Origin: Vigna angularis | Taxonomy: Eukaryota > Streptophyta > Magnoliopsida > Fabales > Fabaceae | Length of the DNA: 64,000 nucleotides | NCBI RefSeq assembly: GCF_016808095.1 | Contig: NC_068976.1 | Span: 15,463,663 to 15,527,662, forward strand | Direction of reading: 5' to 3' | In this document: in pieces, positions 12,648 through 23,639 of the stretch | Numbering within the stretch: position 1 is the stretch's first letter | How the letters are laid out: each line of letters starts with the position of its first letter | Notes under the pieces: model-generated | The model's input: the letters and a program-made list of their open reading frames with translations, nothing else | Told to the model about the DNA's origin: nothing | Database searches by the model: none | Position numbers and translations under genes: made by a program

Positions 12648-12964
12648 CACCACACAAGAAAATTATTAAATATTAACTAATTTTAAAGATAAAAAATAAT
12701 TAACAATTTATAATAATAATAATTAATTTAGACGTTTATTTACAAATTAAAAATTTATTAATATTTAAAGTAGTCTGAATAAAATTTTTAATTAATTTGT
12801 AAACTAAAACTTAAATTAATTTTTAATATTAGATACTAAGTTTTAACCATTAATATTTTAAATATTAATATCTTTTAATTTATAAATTAGTATTTAAATT
12901 AGTTATTATAATAAATAATTATTTTTTATTTTTAAGTTATTGTTTAATAATTTTTTTTGTAGTG
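12648..12964. mobile_element. CACTA-type MITE (317 bp)
   Basis: The left end CACCACACAAGAAAATTATT (12648 on) and the reverse complement of the right end, CACTACAAAAAAAATTATT, match. The inverted similarity continues for more than 100 bases on each side. The element is flanked on both sides by ATA (12645-12647 and 12965-12967), the 3-bp target duplication expected of CACTA transposons. It has no coding capacity, so it is a non-autonomous foldback derivative. Related pieces lie at 19330-19561 and 23541-23612. Confidence 0.75.
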
Positions 12965-12969
12965 ATATT

Positions 12970-15365
12970 ACGGGATAAAGTTATAATCTCATATATCAAC
13001 TAAGTCAAATAAAATTAAGTTTGGAAAATCTACACCACATCTTATTAGTTTTTGGGGTTTCATATATAAGTGGATTGAGACTATGGTGCATAATTGTAAT
13101 TTGTGGCCCAATTGCAACATTTATTTTGAGACTGTGAATAATGAGTTATTGTATGCATTTTGGAAAGTAGCATACGGAGATCAATGGAGGCCATCTTACA
13201 GAGAATGATTAAATGGACTCTTACATGTAAAGGAACTCAAATCATAGTACAGCTAACCTAGACTGAGTAAAGAAGAAGCATGAATACTAGAATGTCGTGT
13301 CTATGGACCGAGTAATTATGTTTATTTGATTTGTCATGCATAGAATATTTATTTACCTTATTATTTTAGTTACTTTCAAGGTACTATTTTTGTAATGGTT
13401 GTATTTATTTAATAACTTTTTCAATAGTATAATGACATTTTATTTGATTGAGTCACTTGTGAAATTGTTTAATTTGTGACTTGTAAAGGCAAGTGATAAA
13501 CACAATCTTTTTAAAAATTGTAATGGCTGATAATATGAATCGCCACTCATTTTTTATATATATTTTAATCATCTACAACAAGAATACCACAATGACATTT
13601 AATTCATAATAATTGTGAAAAGACTTGCTTCAACCAATATAAAATGATGAACACAACTTAATCTTGTATGAGACAATTATATTTTAATTTGATTTGCATA
13701 ATATTTTCATGCATATGAATAAGTAATGAAGTTAATATTTTGAATAAAAAATCAAATTTACATACGATTTTCTTTATTGTTGTTGATATGTTGTATAAGA
13801 CCTTAGTATTAAAAAAAGAAAAGAAAAATCCAAATTTAAATGCTATCCTGTATGTTGAAATATGTCATCTCACATATCAAATATCAAATGCCTTATACAA
13901 ATATAGAACATTGAGACATGTCAGGAATTTCATCAATACCAATCAGCTTATATCAACTTTGTCTAATATTTTATCATAAACTTTACGAACCATTTAATAT
14001 ATTCATCCCAACAAATTTATAAGCACACTGTCATTTTAGCACAATCATAATGTGAAACAAATTTGTACTATAAATTGTATAATTTAAAAGATAATTTTGC
14101 ATTCGAGATTGACATATCCTATACAATGTATGAGAAGGTCATTTATTGGTTGGACTTTTCTTGGTAACATCTTGCTTATGTTTTTTTTTTTGTAATGGAT
14201 TAGGAATATTTCTTTTTGTGGAATATAGTGAATCAAAGTTATGCACTTCCTAGTATCATGATTATAGATTCTATAGAATTTGAATCAAGCATTATACTAT
14301 AGGTCTAAACTTTTGGTCATTTTTGTTGGAAATTGAAGTAACTTGGTTGTGTTGATATCTTTTAGTAACTCTCTCTACGAGGTACTAGGAGGGGTTGGTT
14401 TGAAATTTATAATTGGATGATATCCATTGTATGGTTAATAACTTCAATCATATGATTTGTAATGTGAAAAATCTTTTATTTCTAGGTCATTCTTATTATC
14501 ATAGTTGAGGGATCATTTATCATTGTTCAAGTCTTTTTTCTTTTGTACAACCTTTTTTTTTTAAGTCATCACCTTCTCAACTTTCATATGAAAAGCAACT
14601 CGTGATTGGACCTTCACCACAATGTTCACTCTTTTTTGTATGATAGATTCATTGAATGGATTGGATTTTTTTAATGAAAGCATCTACAAACATCTTCTAT
14701 TAGGTTGAAAGATCATGATGGTAATGCTACAAGAATATGACTTGTAATACTTTCTCCATATATTTGCTTTACATCGAACAAACCACCAAATTTGGCCAAT
14801 TTTATTTTATTTGTAGAAAATTGTGTCATGAACAAGGTTGAAGGCTCTTCGAAAGAGGAAAAGATTCATCAGGTAGGTCATTGAATTAATCTAAGGAATT
14901 TTTTGCTAGTGTTATGATGAACATTTGCATCTATCTCACAAGAGATCATCATTAGGGATAAACTGCTTTAAGGTGATATATTGAGTCTTGGGATCCTATA
15001 AATAAATTAATTTTAGAACCATGTAATGTTTAGTTACTAGTTCTTTATCACAATGTGAGGGATTGAAAGTCTCGTTACTCCATTGTCGACTCAATTATTT
15101 TATATTTTCGGACATTTGTTCTTTAAGGGTCAGCTAGAGTTTATCACTTTTTTGTTACATTTGATTGTGGGCCCATAAAGCTTCTTCAATATGTTTGATG
15201 ATATGTTTTTACTTCTTTATACAAGATCTTTTATACTTGTTGCAAACTTATGACTTTTATCTATCTTCTCTATTTTATTGTTCTACATCCTTCTTACTTA
15301 AAAGGACTCACATTCAATATGCTTATCTACAAGAAGGTTACTTGCTACCATAAACTATATGAGGA
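12970..15365. other. Intergenic, no gene recognised
   Basis: Moderately AT-rich DNA with several 60-80-codon frames (13740-13979, 15165-15353) of random-looking composition. No conserved motifs or paired transposon ends were seen. Confidence 0.35.
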
Positions 15366-15369
15366 CCAT

Positions 15370-16280
15370 TGATAAGTGTTAAGAATACGTTATTTACATA
15401 TAAATTTAACACTTATCATTCTTTAATTGATTATATTTTGTAATAAACAACCCCTTTTATCTTATAATTACATAATGAGGTACTAAGAAGTAAAAAAGAA
15501 AAGGAAATTGATGAATTTTGGATGATTTGCAATAGTTTCTCAAAGAATTAAAGGATGATGTATCTTAGTCCAAATATTTGCTTTTGAGTGCTAGTAAGGC
15601 TTCCAAAGAAAGATTTATAATGCGACTTTTGCAGTTAAACCACAAAAACATAATTTTGAGCATTAGTAAGGTAGTTAAAAAAGATATAGAATGTGACTTT
15701 TGTAGTTGAGCCACAAGAAAATAACATTAAGCACTAAAGAGAGTTAATCAAAGGAGGAGCACAACTTAAGTAGCAAGAAAATGGCACTGAACACTTAGGA
15801 CGAAAAAAAGAAAGAAGAAAACCTTTCATAGAAGGAAATCTTTGTGGCGAAGCGCCAAAGGTTGAAGTTGAGCACTGATAAAAATTTCTATAAATAAAGA
15901 CCTCATGTCTTAGTTTTAAGCATTGAGTGAAGATGTAATATAATAGTAGTATAATATGAATACGATATTAGAGGCTAGAGATAGATGCTTTTATTGTAAA
16001 TTCTAGGTCTAAATGTTGTTGGAATTGCATTGTAATATTTTATGAGTAATTGAACCATCAATTTTTATTCTTTGTACTCCTACTTCTGTAGAAGAGGATG
16101 AGATGAAATTCAATCATAGTTTTCATTCCACTCAACCTATATAATATATATTACTATCAATATTTTCATACAAAAATCCCAAAATAAATCATCAATATAT
16201 TTGTTAAATATTTGTGAATACGATAACTCTCACTGTAATTTGTGGTTACTCATTTTCTAAATCCTATCCCTATGAGGAGA
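15370..16280 (+). mobile_element. LTR-like retroelement remnant
   Basis: Begins with TGATAAGTGTTAA (15370-15382), perfectly inverted as TTAACACTTATCA at 15406-15418; a TGATAAGTG start is common for legume LTRs. Inside, a roughly 75-base unit with GCGACTTTTG.AGTT...CCACAA is repeated two to three times (about 15588-15790). A TATAAATAAAGAC TATA-like stretch near 15890 and a T-rich end follow. The right boundary and target duplication were not found, so this could be a solo or truncated LTR, or another repeat. Confidence 0.35.
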
Positions 16281-16289
16281 AGTAGTATT

Positions 16290-19200
16290 TGAAACATCAT
16301 TGATTATTTATTTTTGTCCTTAGTGTATGCGTAATAGCATAATTAAAATGAACAATGTTATGTAACATCTTTACTAAAGTAATGATCTATAAAGTCATAG
16401 AGTTGAATAACTATTGCAATTAATGTGGACTAAAATTGATGTTTGTGATCAGCCTATAGATTAATTGGTCAAGTTAGGGCATGCTTTTGTATCAGCATGC
16501 AACTATAGAATTAAAAGGAAGCTAAGAATTCATGGCTGCTTGGCTTGGACTTTAGCTGTCTTATATGGATTCAAGTTGTAAAGCACACTTACCATCTTCT
16601 TTTTCATATTCTCTGCATAAAAGTAGCCGCAAAAACAAGATAACAATGTTTACCATGGTCGACGTAAATAACAGATCAACCTCTTACTCTTCATTCATTT
16701 TCAATAATATCTCACCTTTCAAAACACTCTTCACCTCAACCCTAACATCATCTTTATTGCTTTTTTTTTCTACAAAAAGAAAACAGCACAATGCTCATAA
16801 TGGTATAAATTCTCTTCCAGTTAGATACTTATCTAGATATAGTTTGTTATAAATTAGTTATCTGTTGATAGTGCTCCATGATTAATATAAATAAAAGTAC
16901 TATGTATCAATATTTTGTGTATCTTTTATTCTTTATTACAGTAAGTTGTTTTGTGTGGTCACATCAAATGGATATAGCTTGCATCTCCTATATAAAAAAT
17001 GGGATAATGATTCTATCATGCAATCACAAAATATCATTATAAAGACTTGATTATGATGACTGAATAACTTTTTTTTTCTTCAAAGAAAAAAAGTAATGTT
17101 TTATAATGATTATGAGTTATCCAAATGACCATTACCAGCAAATTGTGTTCGAATGATACTTAAGATTTGATATTCTTAAGAAAGATTTTGTATTTAAGTT
17201 TTATGGATGAAAAAGTTAATTAAAAGAAAAGAATTATAAAGATGGTCAATCATACCCTTAGATAGAGATTAGTAGATTTTCCGTATCAATATGGTGATTA
17301 AAAAATCATACAAAAACTATAATGGTAAAGTTTGAAATTATTTTGGAAAAATAATATATGTTATGTATAGGATTAAGGAAATTGTAGTTTATATGGTTAT
17401 ATATATCTTGGCATAAAGGTGGAGTTTTAAAATAATTGCAAACCTTTAAGACCAACACTTATGGAAGATTGTTAAAGTAACTGGCAAAAGATGAAATAGC
17501 AAGTGGAGTAATTCGAAACATTATGCATTAAACTATAATTAAAGACTATAATTTGGGCTTATAATTAAGATTTTTCTGTTAAAAGTATACTTGTATAGCA
17601 TAAAAGTTAAGATTCAGCATAGTATAAGAATAAAATATTATTTAGAGGAAGAGAAATACAAGTAATTTATCTATAATGATGGAAACTTCTTCCATATATT
17701 GATAAGTTTGCTAATTTTGAAGATAACATAAAAGTAGTTTTCAAATGGTTTGAATATCTTCTTGCTATTACTGGTTTGATTCTTTTTCTATAATATATTT
17801 CAGCTCTCTATATGTTTCATGTTTCAGCTCTCAATATACACGTTGTTTTTCTTTCTTTTGTTCTTATTTATTTTGTGAATTTAAATAATTATACTTATCA
17901 TAAGTATTTTTCTTTAAATATTTTTCTATCTAGAAAATATATATTTCTGCCAACAATAAAAAAAAACATTAATGAAAATATAGGTCTTATAAAAGTAAAG
18001 TAAAAACTAAAAACAATTGAGATGTGAAACATACACAAAATTAAATGAAAATGCTCTTATAGGGTTGATGTCATATGAACAAGCCACCAAATACTTTTAA
18101 TATACTAATAAAAAAAAAATTATATTTTGAAGGAATTCTTTGGAACATATTTCATAGTTTTTTTTTACAAAATTTACAGAAGAATTTGTAGAAAGTTAAA
18201 TTTCTTACAAAATTTTATAAAAGAAATGTAAGAATCAAACGAAATATGAAAGTTTCTATTAATAGTAGCCTAAAATACTTTAAATTTCACATACATACAT
18301 ATAAGCAGTCCTATAGTTTTGGAATTATGTGTCTCTAAAAAGCAATTTCTGTAGTGTACTACTCTATTCAAACAGTCCTTCTAATCTAAACATCTCATAC
18401 AAAAAGGTAATAGAATTTGAGATAACTCAATCGAGAAATCTAAACACATGTCATCCTTCATTAAATTGAAATATTTGAATGAAGAAAAATACTATTTATA
18501 AGCTGATGACCGACATGAATGAACATAATTAAAAGGTAATGAAGTCCATTTTGAAGAACAGGAGAACCACAGAATGTTGTAAAGAGTGACGTAAAATGTA
18601 TGAAGACAATGTGGTTGGATTTTTTGATCTGAATTCTCAACTATTGGTGGCTGCCATGGTAATGTCGTGTTCTTCTTCTTCTCCTTTTTCATGGGATTGA
18701 ATCAATAATTCATGAACTTTAGAAGATGCCTCCTTCCAGCTGGAAAAAATGGTGATGTGCGATAATTTTGAATAGAGATGTGGTTCGTGGCATATGCTAC
18801 ATTCTTTATCACAAGCAATTGGGTCCCTTTGATATATCTTTCTCCTTTTCTGATGGCTCTATCGACCACAACACAATCTTTTTACAATTATGAAATATAT
18901 CTTTCTCATATTACTAATTGGTGGAAGCGACATCATCATGCTCTCAATTCCAAACTCTCATCTCAATAGATACTTGTTAAGTTCATCACTTCACAAATAT
19001 TACAAAATCATTCACCAAAAGAGAAATAAATAAATAAATACACATCACAAAGTTACAAGACTATATAGAATTTGTCCCTTGATTTTGTCATTTTCATTCC
19101 TTTATTGTTTTTTCATCCAACATTCCTTTTATTTCCTTTTGATATAGCTTTTTCACTCTCTTTTTTGCCAAAAACAAAAAGTCAACAAATTTATGTAAAA

Positions 19201-19320
19201 TGAGTGAAATTTGGTTTTAATATCTTACTTTTTTTTTTAATTTTATTTCTATAGTTTAGCTCATAGCCATCCAAATCATGATTTTTAATTCATTGTCTAA
19301 ATTATAAATAACGTATAAGT
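16290..19320. other. Intergenic, no gene recognised
   Basis: Several short frames (16565-16852 on +, 18492-18692 on -) look coding-like in composition for short distances, but none shows a family motif or convincing splice partners. Confidence 0.35.
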
Positions 19321-19329
19321 TATAATTTT

Positions 19330-19561
19330 CCATTATTAGTTAATTTTTTTAATCTAAAATTAGTCTGAGATTTCTCTATATGCTAATTTCTTTATATCTA
19401 TTTAGAGTTTAATTCACAAATCAATTATAATTTTTTATTTATAATAAAGACTATGTTAGATACTAATAATTTTTACTTTATAAATTGGTATATAAATTAG
19501 TTATTATAATGATAATTATTTTTTATCTCTAAAATTAATTAATATTTATTGATTTTCTAGT
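19330..19561. mobile_element. Fragment related to the CACTA-type MITE
   Basis: The stretch around 19470-19561, with ATAAATTGGTATATAAATT, TTATTATAATGATAATTATT and an end reading TTTTCTAGTA, parallels the right arm of the element at 12648-12964. The left end is not evident, so the copy is truncated or diverged. Confidence 0.45.
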
Positions 19562-19869
19562 AGGAGGGATAACACATTATCAACAAATATTAATAAAGTT
19601 CTAAAGGACTTTTTTTTGTTTTTCTTGATATATTAGTAAAGTGAGCAACTATAAGAAAGTAATGTTAAATCTCTTATATGAGTTAGGTTAAAATCTTATT
19701 TGTAGTGTACTTTTTTTATTAAATTTTTCTTAAGAGATTCATTAGTTTTAGTGCAAAGGAATATTTAAGATAAAATTTTTGATTCTCTTAGATATTCTTA
19801 TCCATTGACGATAAAAGGTCATCGAAAGGTAACCTAATCAAAAGTTGAAAATAAATTAAAAAACAAGTT

Positions 19870-20490
19870 AGAACATACACAACAACAAAATTGTTTAATT
19901 ATTGATAAAATTTACTGACAGATTTTAAAATTTTAATTATTAACAAAAATATTCATCAATAATAAATCTCTTGAAAATTAAAACTTTTATTACTAACAAA
20001 AATATCTATTGCAATTGGATTCGTCAATAAATTTTGTTGAAAAAATCTTTTGATAATTTAGAATTTTTACTACCAACAAATATTCATGAATAAATTTCAT
20101 CGGTAAAATGGATCTCAATGTTCTTGCCTCGAGTTTTGACCATTTCGTGATTAAATTCGTTGGTAATTGAACTTTTTAAAGAATTCGTCGATGATTTTTT
20201 TAATACATATTAATAAATCAGTTAGTAATTGAATTTTTTAAAGATTTGTTAATAATCTCTTTAGTCAATCTATATAAGTTTTTCATCAAATTCAACAAAA
20301 TATTTGCTATAAGTTAATTATAAATGAGTAAGAAGATGAAGAGAAGAAAGAGGAGGAGGTGGAAAAGGAGCCAAAGGCGACATAGGTGATAACGATAGTG
20401 ACAATGGCAAACTCGAAGGAGTCAAAGAAAGAAGAAAAACATTTATGTGACAGATGATTATTTACGGTCCAAATCCAACAATATTTATAA
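19870..20490 (+). mobile_element. CACTA-like end with subterminal repeats (copy 1)
   Basis: Starts near ACACAACAACAAAATTG, a plausible mutated CACTACAACAAAA end. It continues with many short units of the type TTACTGACA / ATTCATCAATAA / CGTCAATAAA up to about 20270, then a purine-rich GAAGAAAGAGGAGGAGG block. The reverse complement of 20280-20420 aligns with 30510-30660, so the same family occurs at 30175-31170 in the opposite orientation. Confidence 0.5.
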
Positions 20491-20570
20491 TAGTTATCGT
20501 CAAAATATGTTAATATTTCCTAGTTTAGCAAACATCTATCTTAGAGTTAATATTAAAGATTGACTATAAT

Positions 20571-21150
20571 TAAGAATGGAAAAAAGGGCCAAACCCACCT
20601 GGTTGACCAAAAAAGGTAGACTGAGACAACATTTTCAATCTAGAAACTCAAACCACCCTAACCTGCCAAGCCCAGCAACCCAGCAGGCCAGTTTGTTGGT
20701 CAAGTCGAGCTAGCTCAATAACCCGATTTCACTAAAAAGAATTAGAACCCTCGCTGCGACACATCATATTAACACAACCTGACTTCATTAACAACTCAAC
20801 CAAGGTCTAATACAACTCAAACAACATCTAAAACAATCTGGATGACAACCCTTTTAATCTCGTTTCAACCTTTTTTAGCTTGAAATTAGCCCGACAACCT
20901 ATTTTTAACCATTTTTCATGTAAAAAATAAAAAAAATTAAGTATGTTTGCATGTGATATTATATTTTCGGTGATAGAAAAAAAAAAAAGGCAGGCTAGCT
21001 CGCTAGCCAGGCAGCTTGACAATTCAGCATACTAGGTTGTAAAGTTTAACTCGTTTTCAATTGGCAGTCGAGCCCAACTCGTCTCGTTTTTGGCAGATCA
21101 ATATTAGGTTGAGCTTAAACGAATCAGATTGGTCTGTTTTGCCACGCCTA
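20571..21150. mobile_element. Non-autonomous hAT element (580 bp)
   Basis: The left end TAAGAATGGAAAAAAGGGCC and the reverse complement of the right end, TAGGCGTGGCAAAACAGACC, fit the common plant hAT terminus TAGGGGTGGCAAAA. Both sides carry the identical 8-bp target duplication ACTATAAT (20563-20570 and 21151-21158). The interior has CT- and GC-richer segments with small palindromes such as GCTAGCTCGCTAGC, but no transposase. Confidence 0.8.
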
Positions 21151-21397
21151 ACTATAATGATTTGAAAATATGAAAGAATAAAATTCAAAGAAAAATAATT
21201 TATAAGAATTAAAATAACTTTTTCAAATTTTATAAGAATTTAAATCAGAAAACTTTTTATAATGACAAAAATTAGAGATCGTTAATTTTGTAATAACTAA
21301 GTATGTTTAACTTTTATTTTCTTCACATTATTAAATATGGATAGTTAAAACAATTACTAAATTGTATTATATTAGTGGACTTGAACATGGTATAGAG

Positions 21398-21430
21398 TAG
21401 GGATGATAATAAGGCGGGGTGAGGTAATGA
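21398..21430 (+). mobile_element. Unpaired hAT-like terminus
   Basis: TAGGGATGATAATAAGGCGG starting at 21398 resembles the left end of a hAT-type repeat. No matching right end or target duplication was found before the CACTA element at 21735. Confidence 0.3.
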
Positions 21431-22756
21431 CATATTTTATTATTTCAAAGTAAATTTCAATGACATATTATTTTCATTTTCAAAGTAAATTGGTATATAA
21501 TTTTTGTTCTATCACATTTTCACCAAGTAATAGATATACATGTACTCATGTTTATACCAATTTTTTTTTTACTTTTTTCAAAATTAATTAATTAATTTTT
21601 ATAAAAAAGAGTCACACAAAGAAAACATAATATTATCAAATATCCATAGGATAAATATATTTCTTGTTTTTAAAGTATTACATAAAATTGGAAATGGTTC
21701 ATAATCGAAACTTTGACACCGTTTAGTCTTGTACCACTAGTGCAGTAAAGGGAAACGACAACGATTATTTTTGCCTATCCGCAACGGTTCCGCAACCGAG
21801 GTATATACAGACGAGGTAAAAAGTCTACCACTTTTTGTCTCGGTTCTGAACCGAGGCAAAAAGGTGTATGCTTTTGACTCGGTTCATATACAACCGAGGC
21901 AGTAGAGGGTATTCATTTTCTACTCTCTTTCTTCGCCAGACTTTTGGTCTCAGTTTGGAGTTGAACCGAGACAGTAGAAGGTTTTTTCTTTTCGTCAACC
22001 TTTCTGCAATATAGGCTACAATAGAGAGGTTTAAGACCTAATTAAACCAACAATCAGTATCATCATGTACCAAAACTCCAAGCTGCCACAATCTTCATTT
22101 CAGAATTCAAATTTATCACCAAACATAATCAAGTTCAATGCAGAAAAGGAAGCAGTTTCACCTATTTTGAAACATTCTATGAAGAAAAAAACCCATCTAG
22201 AATAAAGTAAATAAAAGAAGTGGAAATACAAGAAACTGGGCATCTAAATTGGGCATCCAAGAATTGGAAAAAAATCATCCAGAATAAAAGAAGCTTGGAA
22301 ACCAAACTCTTGAGATCAATCTTATGAGCTCTTAGATGCCAACAAGAACCCAATCCCAACAATCCATCGCTCAAACTTTGTTAGAGGAGCAATTTTGAAG
22401 GGTAAAGCCATCGTTGTGACCCCTACAGATGCAACCAGCACTGCAGCTTTCTCCCTACAATATCACCGGACAGTCACTGCGACAAAAGCACCACCACGAC
22501 AGCAGATCGCGAGACAGAGGGATCACTAAATTCCTCCTTTGCCGCGAGTGTGCCACTGCTGCAAGAGCTTCGCCGTCGCGCCCGTCGCTTGAGCCTCTAC
22601 TAGATTACGCCATTATCACGACGCTAGGGAAATATATTGCAGATATATACGCGGGTGTTCCCTAAAATGTGGAAGAGAGATAGAGAGACAAGCCGCCATC
22701 CGGTTAAAGGGACAACTGACACAGTTGGGAGAAGAAGCCCCGCCACTGCCTGCAAA

Positions 22757-22891
22757 CCTCCATCCACCGTCGTCGTTGCCCTTAAAGCCCTCTTCCGCCC
22801 ACCCGTCCTCCCGGAGCTACGCCGCACAAAGTCCTTTTCCACCTCCAAAAACGAACCTTTCTCTACCTCCTTCGAACCACAGCGCAAATCC
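22757..22891 (+). pseudogene. Captured OCTOPUS/DUF740-like gene fragment
   Basis: A 108-codon frame (22637-22963) inside the CACTA element contains, at its residues 47-85, VALKALFRPP followed closely by LPELRRTKSFSTSKNE and FEPQRKS. As I remember them, these match the conserved N-terminal block of the plant OCTOPUS (OPS) and OPS-like DUF740 membrane-associated proteins, which act in phloem development. The first part of the frame and its end have no match I recognise. Real family members are several hundred residues long, so this is only a short captured piece without the rest of the gene. Whether it is transcribed cannot be judged; the GC content marks it as foreign to the AT-rich surroundings. 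Confidence 0.55.
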
Positions 22892-22987
22892 TTCGCCGCC
22901 GTAGCCGTTGGGCTTTGCGATGACAGTAGACAGGCCGCCATACATGACAACGGAGCTTCGTGAAGATGGCCATGGAAGATGAAAAAG

Positions 22988-23080
22988 GGGAAATATGCTT
23001 CGAAGAGAACCCTAAGAGAGGTGGGAAATATGCTTCGAAGAGAACCCTAAGAGAGGTGGGAAATATGCTTCAAAGAATAG
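22988..23080. repeat. 35-bp tandem repeat, ~2.5 units
   Basis: AAATATGCTTCGAAGAGAAC starts at 22991 and again at 23026, with a diverged third start at 23061, giving an exact 35-base period. The full unit runs on through CCTAAGAGAGGTGGG. It lies inside the CACTA element next to the captured gene piece. Confidence 0.85.
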
Positions 23081-23540
23081 GGTTTGCACGAAGAGAAACC
23101 TCGAGAAACCGTGAATGAAGATGTGGGAGGAAAGTCTCGAGAGATAACCCGTATTGACCTATATGCCTCGATTAAAAGGCAAACCGAAACATAAATGCCC
23201 AATGATATCGGTTCGTAGAAGACTGAAGTAGTAGAGCTTTGTCATAAAGGGTTTTATGCTTCGGTTTCGTAAATAACCAAGGCAGTAGAATGCATAGGTT
23301 TCGGTTCCCATTGAATCGAGACGTATAAGTTCTCCTTAATTAAAAAAATGTCACCGCATTTTAATATGCTTCGGTTTTGTGAAAACCTAAACGTATTAAG
23401 CACGTTAAAAGACTGTTTTTTTTACTAGTATACTTTTTAAACATTGACTTTAGTTCTTATTTTTCAATGACATTAAAGTTTATCTTACCTGAAAAACAAT
23501 GTTCCAATTCAACATCAAAGATGTTGGCACTTGTGATATT

Positions 23541-23612
23541 TATTATTTTATAAATTAGCATTTAAATTAGTTTTTATAGTATTAATTATTTTTGGTTTGT
23601 AAAATTAGTGAA
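23541..23612. mobile_element. Short fragment related to the CACTA-type MITE
   Basis: TTTATAAATTAGCATTTAAATT followed by a TATTAATTATTTTTGGTTTG segment parallels the right arm of the MITE at 12648-12964. No ends are preserved. Confidence 0.35.
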
Positions 23613-23639
23613 TATAATGTATTATTAATTCTTGAAGTG

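Larger units (their letters stand above)
21735..23430 (+). mobile_element. Pack-CACTA transposon (1,696 bp) carrying a gene fragment
   Basis: The left end reads CACTAGTGCAGTAAAG and the right end, reverse complemented, TACTAGTAAAAAAAACAG; the last base is mutated from the expected CACTAG. TAC flanks both sides (21732-21734, 23431-23433), fitting a 3-bp CACTA target duplication. Both subterminal zones are full of CTCGGTT / AACCGAG units in both orientations (21800-21970 and 23155-23395), typical binding-site arrays of CACTA elements. No transposase is present. The middle (about 22420-23110) is far more GC-rich than the surroundings and carries a recognisable host gene piece, which makes this a gene-capturing element. 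Confidence 0.7.

Noticed and set aside
22624..22950. 108-codon frame on the - strand in the CACTA element
   Set aside because: Antisense to the OCTOPUS-like fragment; it shows no family motifs of its own.
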